A DNA stretch of 64,000 bases from Inonotus obliquus (taxonomy: Eukaryota; Basidiomycota; Agaricomycetes; Hymenochaetales; Hymenochaetaceae): assembly GCA_032164295.1 (NCBI GenBank), contig JAJHTX010000003.1:310001-374000 (forward strand), in the 5' to 3' direction. The notes under the pieces are model-generated. The model worked only from the letters and a program-made list of their open reading frames with translations. It was not told the DNA's origin and did not search any database. The stretch's first letter is position 1, and each line of letters begins with the position of its first letter. Below, in pieces: positions 10,971-21,226 of this stretch. Made by a program: the position numbers and the translations under genes.

Positions 10971-12911
10971 AGCAGCCTTGACTGTGAATCAGAATAACGT
11001 ATGATATTACACCTTGTCCACATCTGCGTACTATAACTTAAATCGAAGTCTGATCTGCTCTCGCTCAGCTCCTTGGTAGTTCAGGACTCTGTGTGTTGGG
11101 TCGTTGAGTTCTACTCTATTCTACTGACCGCCGCAACCCAAGTCTGGTAATGCACATCCCACTGATTCGGCTGTTTCCGTGCCTTCATGAAAACCTTCAA
11201 ATTGAGGATAAAGTTGACAATAGGGTTTGAGATTCTCTGTACGATTTCGCAAGGCCATCCATCTTGTGGCGCTGATGTACGTCAAGATCGCTTTAGCAGC
11301 AGATGTACATAGGTACAGTTTGTTGGAATTAGACGTATTAGTTTGGTGATCGACGCAATGCCCGCCGTCGGTCAGCCCGTGACATTTCCTTTTTCGTACG
11401 ATTGTTTCCGTAGTCCGTGCCACCTCAGTCTCTTACCCGCGACTGAGGTGAGCCCTTCCGCACATGTATACGCGCACTATTCTCATTCCTACCATCTTTC
11501 CGTAGTATTCTCAACAGGTACCGTACATGAAATATAGAGTCTCTTACCCGCGACTGAGTATTCTCAACACAGTTGTGATCGGTGAATTCGGATGGAAGGC
11601 CGCAGAATCAAACAGGTATCCATTTGAGTACGCACCAGAAAGTTCATCATCTGAAATACAGATTGTTTGATGTTGATATCTTGAATTCTATCAAAGGGAT
11701 ATAACGGTACAACCGATCCGACCACGGCGGATCTTATGCAGGGCTTTGACAACACTCAAGTCGGCACAATAAGGTCCCATCAGCACGATGCCGATTATTC
11801 TCTCTTCTCGCGGCGTCTGTCAAACAAATATAGAGTCGCGGTACGGGGTCCTCACAACACAGTGGCCTGTTTTAGTGGCCGCCCACAGCCATCACATCCA
11901 TGCCTAGTCCGCGGCGCAACTAGAGATCCTAGGACCTGTGATCAAAGCAAATGTATGCATCAGCTCTTCCAATGTGATGGAGTTGATATTGTTGTAGAGT
12001 ATCTCCGACTTAAGTTCTGAGCCAGAAATACCTTCCAGCAAGGAATGCGCGATCCTGTGAGCACATGTTCCCAAGGAATTCGGAAACTGGATAAGCCCGT
12101 ACTGATTTGCACTTTCTCTATCACATTATTTCATCCTTTCGTTCCATGGCTTGTGAAGGCAAACATTGACAGCAATTCGTTGATTCGTGGTTCGATCTGA
12201 AGAGAGGCATGTACACACGATTCGTTTCTCCCTTGCCCTTCTCAAAGAGGTCGCATAGATCTCAATTCTCCGTTTTTCCCCCGAGGTCGTTTGAGGAAAA
12301 TACAAATCGGAACTAACAGGCATAACCGACCGTCGCGCTTGTTTTGTCTAGGAAAACCCTTCAAATTGCCGTTGTTTAACCAAGTCAGATGGTATGAACC
12401 ACTCTCGAGCTCTTGTCTTTGTGATATTCCATGTTATCTGGTCGCAAAACGGAGCATGAAACACAACCATTCAACATCCGAAATTATCAAGATGCATTAC
12501 AATCGGAGTAAGCAACTGAACATTAGACATTTCTCTGTTTTTTTTTTCACCCGGTGCCGTGAGCTTGGTTCACAAGGCACTTGATTGTTCATGTTATGAG
12601 GTTCCTCTTTTATTCTGGCCCCTCTCTAAGCTGCCCCGTGCTTACAGTAATCCTCCGAGTAAGTAGCAGTTTCGATCACCGGCGTCCCGCTTGCACTCAC
12701 GATTCTTTCATTCAGGTAATGCAGAATACAAGGACCGCTCCCCCCCCCTCCCCCCGTACCTTGCCTCGAGTCTGAAACCGATACTGTCTTCTTTCAATCT
12801 TGATGCGTTATCATATACTTGCGTTTAGCAAATCCAGCGAGTGCGTCAGGCGGAACGGTTCCCTCGTCAGGGTTCTCATGTAACTTCTCCGTTTAAATTA
12901 GGACCCCAACG
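10971..12911. other. Long intergenic region before the UbiA gene
   Basis: Nearly 2 kb without a supported gene. Open frames of 60-100 codons here show no splice-linked continuity or family motif. It contains a 21-bp direct repeat (11427-11447 and 11538-11558) near repeated TATTCTCAACA blocks, and poly-C (12738-12754) and poly-T (12538-12548) tracts. Confidence 0.4.
11427..11558. repeat. 21-bp direct repeat pair
   Basis: The sequence AGTCTCTTACCCGCGACTGA plus G occurs at 11427-11447 and again at 11538-11558, 111 bp apart in the same orientation. TATTCTCAACA blocks follow nearby. Probably a small local duplication; function unknown. Confidence 0.8.
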
Positions 12912-14000
12912 ATGCTGCTGTATGCCATTTCTACAGTGAAACACGTCTTGCACACTGCAGCTCTCTTCACGTGGACAGATTTCAAAACAATTTTTTTCCC
13001 AGTGGTATGTTGATTCTGGCTTCTACATTTCGTCGACCTTATGCTTGCCTCAGACCGCGTTTGCTTCTGCAACAGCACCTATCCACTCTATATCAAGATT
13101 GGCTCATGCGTGCACTTGGATATGGATTCACCTACTCCTCTGCAATGTATCAAACCAAGCAAGGTCCGAACCTGAAGACTCCATCATCCGACCATGGAGG
13201 CCTCTGCCTTCGGGGAGAATTTCCGAACCTCACGCTATTATCCTCCGCTGGACACTAGTTCTCTTCTGTTCCATGTGGTCGGCAGCATACGGAACGCATC
13301 TACTCGCTGCTAGCCTATCACTCACAATGACGACCCTCTTCTACGACGAGCTAGGCATGGCAGGACGCCCGATCGGAAAGAACTTCTGCTGTATCTTTGG
13401 ATATATATCATTTGAATATGGTGCAACAATGCTTGCTGGTAAGCAACCCCTTTACTACAACCATTTCTCGAATATCCATCGACCATGCGAATACTCCAGG
13501 CGGTACTAGCCAACTCGACAGATTATCGCTTGCCGCGATATTGATAAGTGGGTCTCTGATATTCACAACTATCCAAGCACAAGACTTCGCAGATGTGGAG
13601 GGCGATTTGGCTCTTGGAAGAGTCACGCTTCCTATCCTCTTCCCAGAGCTTTCTCGGGCATTCACTTTGTTGGCACTGGTGTTATGGTCGGTCATCCTTG
13701 GCTGGTTCTGGAACGTGGGCGCGGCCACGAGAACCATATTCCTTGGCCTAGGATCGTATGTTGGTTGGCGAATCTACTCAAAGCGATCGGCAGGAGAAGA
13801 CAGGCGCTCTTATGTCGTTTTCAACGTACGTACTTGTACTTAACTCTATGTAGTTTGAGTTCTGACTCAATATCATATAGGTCTGGTTGACTTTGGCTCA
13901 CGCCTTGCCTCTCTATAGTCGAAAGGGCCTGTTTGTATTTGACGCTGTTGACCTGGTGAAGTACTTTACTAGGTTCTGCTCCGCGATCTTCCGGATTTGA
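12912..14000 (+). CDS. UbiA-family prenyltransferase / terpene cyclase (307 aa, 4 exons)
   Basis: Integral membrane enzyme of the UbiA superfamily. Members transfer a prenyl group to an aromatic acceptor, or, in fungal members such as the fumagillin enzyme Fma-TC and the cyathane cyclase EriG, cyclise a prenyl diphosphate. Exons 12912-13004, 13054-13438, 13500-13825 and 13881-14000 total 924 nt in frame. The first metal/diphosphate motif is degenerate, SNQARSEPEDSIIRPWRP, followed by LPSGRIS. The second is a clean QAQDFADVEGDLALGR (DxxDxxGD) near residue 200. Several hydrophobic helices (YGTHLLAASLSLTMTTLF, LLALVLWSVILGWF) fit a 7-9 TM topology. It is the only scaffold-forming enzyme in the window, so it is the likely core enzyme. 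Cyclase and aromatic prenyltransferase cannot be separated by eye. Confidence 0.88.
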
Positions 14001-14570
14001 AGCCGTAAAACGGAAACTGTAATATTCTATACCTGTATTATCCGTTTCTGAAGACCTATTTAAAACGAGTTCATGCATGTCTTCGATCTGAAATTACTGA
14101 GGTGGTGTTAGTCCTTCCATTCTCTCTACCCGACCTCAGTTATGACTCCAGGACCTTACAGCCTTGCCATACCTCTACGTTGCTCCTCTTATAAAAAATC
14201 AATGAAAATATCGCATTTACGTATTCTTGGTATCCTCTATGCTAAGGTCCAGCTGTGAAACATCCTCGTGTCATATCTATATCGTATATATCGACTTTGA
14301 ATCATAACTAGACATCGAGCACTTTGTTCGCCTGTTCCCAGTTAGTTAACATCTATTCAATGCTATCTTAAATTTTCGAACTGAGGTAAACTCAAGCGTT
14401 TCAACGGACTAACCGTTATACATTTGCGACACATTCTCCCTTGCCTGCTGAATAAGAGCTTTGGCCTCCAAAGATCGTGGCACAATGGTGCAGCAGAACT
14501 GATTCGGGTGCCTTCATACGGAGGAACATGTTATCGGCTGCGATTACTGGGTTCCTAGGGCATGAAAAGA
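14001..14570. other. Intergenic between UbiA gene and P450-1 remnant
   Basis: AT-rich stretch between convergent 3' ends. No coding signal on either strand. A short in-frame continuation of decayed P450 C-terminal sequence (PFSC-like residues) may run slightly below 14572. Confidence 0.4.
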
Positions 14571-14571
14571 C

Positions 14572-17083
14572 CTACGAGATCGCGCCTGATAATGGGCGAT
14601 GTGCCACCGGTATCTGCCAGACACCGTTTTTATCCTTTGCGGGTGAAATGTCGAATGCTGTTAAAATTCGTGATATCGCGAGGTGTAGCGCGCTTTCCGC
14701 GAAGTGGTGCCCAGGGCAGACACTACAATTTAACCCATGTATGAATTAACGAATGGACGTCAGTGATAGTGTGAGAATCGTGGGGTGAATCGCGTGGTGA
14801 ATTCTGACCAGTGCGATTTTTCTACCGCGATTCACCGACGGTCCGACTCGGACCTTGGCTCATTCTTGGCGGTCGATCCCATGAAAATCCGTCAATCCAA
14901 TCTCCTCCCAACAGCAACATGAACAGTGCACAAGACTGTGATTGTAATTTTTGTTGCTGGTTCATGCACAAATAAGTCTCTTCATATTCAGAAGTGTAGT
15001 ATTTTTTTACAATTTTCATACATGGAAATTAGCATAATAAGTAACGGAAACTGCGAACTTGTTGAATTCGAGTCAAGAGTATACAAGTGACGGAATAATT
15101 TGAAGAGGGAACAACATAAAAATTTGAAGTGAAGTGAAAGCATAGAAAAGTAACAAAAAGGTGAATCTCATGGGTGAATCGTGAGGGTGAATCGCGGTGA
15201 AGCGCCTCCAGAGGCACTTCACCTAAAGACGCGATTCACCCCGAATCGCAGGGGTTCCGGGGTCCGCGATTCACTTGCGCGAAAAGTGAATCGCGCAAGT
15301 GAATCGTGACCTGAATCCTCAATTCTGACCACGCCTAATGATTGACCCTTTCGGTATATGATAACCGTCGTACATGTCATCTTCCCTGAGCATATGCGGC
15401 ATGCCTGCCATATTGCATATGTTTATCATGGTAGTGTAATTTTGGTCATCAAACTTGACCATTCCACATATCAGAATATGCATACGTACCTTGCGGAGCA
15501 ACGACATGCCATCGTAGTACTTCCTTCGTTACCACCGTCACGTATGGAAGATTCTTTCTGTCGTCGAGCGTGGGCAATCTCGAGGGTCCTATAACCTTAT
15601 CAATCTCAGACTGCACCTTCCTCTGGATAGCTGGGTTCAAGGACATCGCAAGGATGAAGCTCGATAGCTGCGCCACACACTTATGTTGTAGCTGAGAAAT
15701 ACAGGCCACAAGATATGGTTAGGAAACTCAGTGTCGCACAGTATCTGGACCTCCTGCAAATGCGGCAAACATGGATGTCAGATTGATGCATTTGGTTTAC
15801 ATTAAGCCATAGAGCTTGGCTTACCACCATATGCTTGCATCGCACATTCACTGATGACATACTCAAGCTCCGAGTTAGACATCTCCGAGTTACTCATCCA
15901 CGCATCTTCGAGGAGATCCGAAATGAAACACGGAAGGGGCAGAGTGCTAGATGACTATGTTATGATCAGTATCAATCATATCAATCACCTCTGTCAGAAG
16001 ACGGTCATGAGCAGCAGAAGCTACATGACTTACCATCATCTCTTTGGTAGCAAGGAACAGGATATCCTTCACCCTTTCCGCATCACGTACCATTTGGTCG
16101 GCCATTTTCTGACTGGCGGCTCCAGGAACCCACGAAGGAACCTTCTTCACTATCCAGACAATGAAAAGGGATAACATTAGCATTGAATTCTACGTTTCAC
16201 ACAAGCAGCTTGCTAGGGATCATACGGATAGGGAAGGCATCAGCAAGAAATACTCCAGGACGGATGACCTTTGAAACAGCCGAAAGCTGACGTTCAGCAA
16301 GTACGACAAATGTGTCTTGCGGTGTTCTCGGAATTATACCGTATGTAGACATCAGGATACCTTGGGTCATGTAGCTTGGGATAGAATCATTAAGCAGTTA
16401 GATAACACGAGCATTACTGATGTTGCTCACAGACGAATGTGGCCTTCAAATTCCTCTGGCCTGAGCGATAAGTTGTTCAATAGATTAATGCTAGCAAAGT
16501 CATGTGCTGGGTGGAACAATTCCACTGTGCTCGGACCAAATCTGCTGCTCAAAACACGCCGGTGGGTCCTCCAAACCTCATTGTAAGGCATTAGAGTGAG
16601 GCTCCAATCCCTGTTGGACACAAGTAGTAAGATTCCTGCTCCGTTAGTAGATCTAACACTTACAGTTCCGAGACAAGCGGGAGGCGCGGTCGATCTGAAT
16701 AGAGTGTGTATCTCTTCTCGAGCAAGTCGCTGACTGTTCTTGGAGAGTTCAGAATGATGATCGGCTGGTTGAATATGGAGACGTGAACTATTTCACCTGT
16801 TTGCTTTCCATTAGTTGATTGGGTAAGCAGTAAAATCGTTCTATATGCCCTCACCATGCGTTGTATTCCATTTTGTAAAAGTTTCCCAGGGATCTTTCAT
16901 CGGCATGTTTAGCACATTTCCGATGAGTGGTAGCGGCATCGGCCCAGGTGGAAGAGGAAGATCAGTGATTCTCTTTTTCGTTGCCTTGAAGGCTACATAG
17001 GCGAAGAGTCCACCCAAGACAATGCCAAAGAAGCAGGTCGCTCCGTTATTCAGAGGTACAGTCAGAGACGCAAAGTTAGCCAT
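14572..17083 (-). pseudogene. Cytochrome P450-1, broken near the heme exon by an inserted repeat
   Basis: Microsomal P450 monooxygenase remnant. Start at 17083 with N-terminal anchor (FFGIVLGGLFAYVAF) and LPLPPGPMPLPLIGN. Successive exons carry WRTHRRVLSSRFGP, FPILKKVPSWVPGAAS, the I-helix FAGGPDT, the K-helix KEVLRW and GYHIPKGSII, which stops at about 15337. About 590 bp of unrelated repeat follow (14763-15336). Coding resumes at 14719 with the heme exon, just after a TTGTAG acceptor: VCPGHHFAESALHLAISRIL, ending at a TAG (14572-14574) short of the normal HPxPFKC tail. The exon that should carry NxxxxPxxFxPERF...FGFGRR, about 46 residues in P450-2, is missing. P450-2 is the nearest relative in the window. 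As it stands the protein cannot bind heme normally. Confidence 0.82.
14763..15336. mobile_element. Inserted repeat rich in GTGAATCGC, inside P450-1
   Basis: The block interrupts P450-1 between GYHIPKGSII and the heme exon. Its ends share an imperfect direct repeat of the form GTGAATCG(C/T)G...AATTCTGACCA (about 14781-14812 and 15299-15332). The right part (15162-15306) has many copies of GTGAATCGC/GCGATTCAC in both orientations that can fold into hairpins, for example around 15195-15221 and 15271-15298. It encodes no recognisable protein. Exact termini and target-site duplication are unclear, so the transposon class is unknown. Confidence 0.55.
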
Positions 17084-17143
17084 GACAAACAGCCTGAGAT
17101 TATCGATGCATCCTCACCAGTCTTATAGACATACCATCCGTTA

Positions 17144-18110
17144 AATGTGCGAGATTGCGTCCGGTACCGAAATACCGAGACGAGGGGTGTATGGTTTTAA
17201 GTGGGGGAGGGCTAATACGTGCCGGTACTTAACCAGTACGGTCACGGTACTTGTTGTCTATGAAAAGGGGGAGTTAATGGATGGGCCGGAAGTGAAGGGT
17301 ATGTGATTCTGGTATGAAAAGGACAGGTTAGAATGTGGGAAAAACTTCGGTACAGGTTGGTATGGGAGAGAACGTAGCAAAACAAGAGTCTAATACCGTG
17401 GGAAAAACCTCGGTACAGGTCGGTACAGAAAGAAAGGGGTCGGTACCGTGGGAAAAATGTTGGTACAGGTCGGTACTTGAACGAACGGGTTCGGTATGTG
17501 CAGAAACATTGTAAAACAAAAGCTCAGTACAGAAACGAAAGGTGGATGTGCAGAATACAAAGGATAACAAAATGTCGGTACCGTGAGAAAAACGTCGGTA
17601 CAGGTCGGTACTGCAAGGAAACTGCTAGCACGGGGTGGTATAGCAAGAAACAGACTGGAGGAGACTGGTGGCTGAGAGTGTTGACTGGACCGGGAAGCAA
17701 ACCTGAGCCCTCACACGGGAGGCTAACTCTGAAGGTTCACTTGAGACGGAACTGGGATGGGACTGGGACGAAGCTTGAGATGAGACTGAGACAGAACTGA
17801 GAAGGGGGTGAGGAAACCCGAGCCCTCACGTTGAAGGCTAGCTCCTAAGATTACCTGGAGAGCTACTACGCACAGGAGGAGATATTTATACTACTGTACC
17901 GTAGTTAGCTCATAAATCCAAAAGGGGAAAGTAAAAAGGAAGATCAAAACAAAGAAAAATGTCATAAGAAGAATGAATACAATATAGCCATCAGGGGGAC
18001 AATAAGAAAGGGTTAGAAAGGACAAGATACCAATGAAAACGTAGCATATAGTACCCCTGGATAAAAAGTCCTCAGAACAAGAGATTTGAACCCCTGCTGA
18101 TTGATACCGA
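17144..18110. repeat. Dispersed GGTAC-rich repeat family, copy A
   Basis: Starts AATGTGCGAGATTGCG and runs through GGTACCGAAATACCGAGACGAGG. It aligns by eye with copy B at 26057-26775 in the same orientation: the opening block, a middle block (ACCCGAGCCCTCACG...GCTAGCTCCTAAGATTACCTGG, around 17816-17860) and a late block ending ATACCAATGAAAAC (about 18027-18040). No coding capacity. It begins 60 bp upstream of the P450-1 start codon. It may be a solo LTR or a non-autonomous element; termini undefined. Confidence 0.6.
17335..17620. repeat. Minisatellite-like tandem units in copy A
   Basis: Four degenerate copies of a unit like GGGAAAAACNTCGGTACAGG plus TCGGTAC start near 17336, 17399, 17449 and 17585, with uneven spacing of 50 to 136 bp. 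They are internal to the dispersed repeat and absent from copy B in this form. Confidence 0.65.
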
Positions 18111-18261
18111 TGCGTTCCTGGTGGTACCGGACCTGAAAACCTTAATGGATACCAACCCTGAGCTTCCCCAAAGAACCGGCATGCATAGTCCAACCATCAG
18201 GAAGGAATACCAGAGAGGGAGACGTCCGATCTGTGTCTTGAGAGCATGTCGAATTGTCAAT

Positions 18262-18370
18262 TTGTCTCGGTACCGGGTTTCTCGGCACTCGGTACTCTCG
18301 GTATTCTCGGTACCGGGTTTCTTGGCGCTCGGTACTGGTACTCTTGGCGTTCGGTATCTTGAGAAATAGG
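18262..18370. repeat. TCGGTA(C/T)-rich tandem repeat
   Basis: Short tandem repetition of TCTCGGTACCGGGTTTCTCG and TCGGTACTCTCGGTATTC-type units. Same base composition as the neighbouring dispersed repeat. Confidence 0.6.
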
Positions 18371-19029
18371 ACCGGCAGTTTCTCTAGGTGTGCTGGTAGA
18401 TACTGGAAGGTGTAGATGGGACCATACCGTAGCATGGGGTAAGTGTAGAATGGGATACCGGGCTCGATACCGAGCTCAGCTGCATGTAGTTCTCTTCACC
18501 GTGCGGACCTTAGGCGCTAAATCGGTGACTAGAAATCAAGTTTCATAATAGTGTTCTAATATTCCAGTGATTATCAGACTGTTGGTGATCTATACTTAGC
18601 AATACAACAAGAATATGTGGAAGGGAACCGGATCTCCGAGCCGAATTATGGGATAGAGACTCGTGTAACTGTGTGATATCTTCTCCTCCGTTCGCAAAAG
18701 ACTGCTGGCACTAGTAGTGAGCATTGTCCACCACGTAGTTGCTCGTGTTGTCAAGATTGTGTGGTGGAGGGACAGAACGATAGACTTACTAATCGTCCAT
18801 CGGGAGAAAGGCGGATCACCTATACTGTGCATCACCCATTAACGCACAGTTTAAGGATTTTTGCTCAACACAAGTTCAACATATGCAATTTGTACGAAAA
18901 AAAACTACACTATCATGCAGCCTGCCATCCTAAGAATATAATTCACGATTGTTATGAGGGACTGATGTATGTAGAATATTCTATTGAATTTACGAATGGA
19001 GGTGTCGAAAATCACGCCTCGAAGTGAAA

Positions 19030-20301
19030 GACCCCTTAACGCACAGTTGTGGGAAAATTGACTGTGCGTTATCGATTGTGCGTTAATGTGAGTGCTAATA
19101 TTGTGTCTTGTCGCACACTTCCTCTAATTAACTCACCAATAAACAGCCAATCTCTTTCCATGCGCATTGAAAGTCTCACAGCTGCACTGTATAAGCGCGC
19201 ATCATCAAAAGTTCACTCCATTCATCACCATGTCTGCCAGGCTCTTGTGCTGCAATCATGTCTTAATCGCTGCGTCGAACACTTCCCTCACCTCATACTC
19301 TCATCTTCGCACTGATAAACAGCCAATTTCTTTCCATGCACATCGACAGTCTCATTACTGCACTGCTGTACTGCTCAAGCGCACATCGGACGAAGATGCC
19401 TCCGTGCATTGCCATGTCTGTCAGGTTCTTGTGCTGCTTTTGGCACCATGGATGGAGAAGACCGTGCCAGAGATGAACAACGTTGCCGAATACATGCTTT
19501 GCTCAACTTGAAATAAAAGCGAAGACATCGCCATGTCTTTCCGCACGCAACACTACTTCTGGCGTCACGGACGGAGAAGCTCATGCCAGAGATGAACAAT
19601 GTCGCCGATTATATGCTTTACTCGACTTGAGATATGAACGAAACCATAGCTTGCAAGTTCTGGCTTACCTTTTTCAGAGGTTACAGATGGCTTATATTGC
19701 TTGATTCAATAAATTAGCTATAAAAGCGGCCCAGAAGTATAAAAAACACCATACTTACACCTGTACTACTGAATTGCTAATATTAGTTTCAATTCTGTAT
19801 CATTCAGCATGGAGCTTTGTAGGTACATATAGTGACCTATATACTAGCATAATATCCAAAAGTTGTATGTTTTTGTTCAGAGGAACAAATTAAAAAAAAA
19901 ATTGAAAAGTCGGATTGTATCCAGTTCTCACATGATTGGACTCCACTTTGAGCAGCGTAAACGACATCCTGTAACTCGACACACAGCTAGTATCATGCTT
20001 TGAAATTTTGCACAATAGTTCCACTGACCCATAGCTAGTACTGTACAAAATTTCAGCGCGCCAGCTGCACGTCTCATAATTGTACCAATAATACAATGCG
20101 TGAGAAAGTTCTCAGTTCACAAAAGGTAACTGATTTGGAAAGAATGCCGCACTGTGCACTTGAGATCTCAGCATACACTAGGTATTTCTACACCGAAATT
20201 TACAAGACAGTAGATATCATCACTGGCTACCTGTGCACAAATTCGTAGGTCGAATGATGAAGATTTGAGTGAGCTACAGCAAAAGTGTGCGTTAAGGGGT
20301 C
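19030..20301. mobile_element. Candidate DNA transposon with 16-bp perfect terminal inverted repeats
   Basis: GACCCCTTAACGCACA at 19030-19045 is the exact reverse complement of 20286-20301, giving a 1272-bp unit. Related TIR-like words lie just outside (18832-18845 and 20313-20328) and inside (19060-19084), so nested copies or longer subterminal repeats are likely. The interior has two tandem duplications: ATAAACAGCCAAT...TTTCCATGC units at 19139 and 19315, and GCCAGAGATGAACAA units at 19468 and 19582. No transposase is encoded. Confidence 0.6.
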
Positions 20302-21222
20302 ATTGTGCATTGAGGGGTCACGCACAGTACTAGCTTACGTTAAATATATTGTGCCATAATCATTTCACGTGCACATAATGAACATATTGGACGTTTCTCC
20401 TCGATAGATGATAAATTAATGTCAGTTATCAGCATATAAGGAAATATCAGGTGAATACTCGCCATTCATGAGGTATAATAACCATGATTTTGTATATATA
20501 ATTCATGAAATGGTATTTCTATGCTTTAAGTGAAGCATCAGCCTGACCAGTCTCATATAAACTAAGACTTCGCCATATTCTTTGATTATTTGCATGGCAT
20601 CTGGGTTCTCGATGGCATATATTAGTCAATAACTTGACTATGAACATACAAGACGACCATCACAATAGTTTTTCTTTATCTGATGTGCAGATGGCTTCGA
20701 CTTGGTATATAACACAAGAATATACCTGTTAGCACACATTTCTGGGAAGGTATTATGGTTTTATTTGGTGGATATACTTGTTATATAGTGATTTGGGCTC
20801 GAAATAGCCGTCCGAATACAACTGCAAGCATGCGGTGGGGCTAAAGAATACCCGGGGAATTGGTTATGCGAGAGGGGAGAAAGCATGAGAGGAGAAGTCG
20901 GAGTACTTGTTAGTGGTTCTTGAGGCAAGTCCGGAGATCTGAAGTCGAGTGTGAGTGAGGGATGAAGACATGCGGACCAGTAACTATAAGCGGGTGAGCG
21001 GGTAGTCGGAAGGCATATATGAGAGACAAGTTTTGTCTCAGTGAGTCGTCACTACTCAATGCTGATCCAGGTCCAGGAGAGAAAGTGTCTGAAGAGTTGT
21101 GAGTGTTGTGGAAAGTGTGGGACTCGAAATAGCTGTCCAGGCAGGATTTCCAGATTTCCGGAAGGTTCTAAAATGATGCATGTGACCGGAAAATTACTAT
21201 GTGTGGGTTCAACTTGAACTAC
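20302..21222. other. Non-coding, AT-rich flank of repeat island
   Basis: No supported gene. A short similar word, GCTCGAAATAGCCGTCC / ACTCGAAATAGCTGTCC, occurs near 20788 and 21122 in the same orientation, suggesting a degenerate direct repeat of about 335 bp spacing. Confidence 0.4.
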
Positions 21223-21226
21223 TCAC

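Noticed and set aside
15162..15310. GTGAATCGC repeats considered as a CRISPR-like array
   Set aside because: Units are irregularly spaced and in both orientations, with no spacers of constant length; the genome is fungal.
14763..15336. Missing P450-1 exon hidden within the inserted block
   Set aside because: Minus-strand frames through the block show no PERF or FGxGR sequence; the only long frame (14822-15019) is unrelated.
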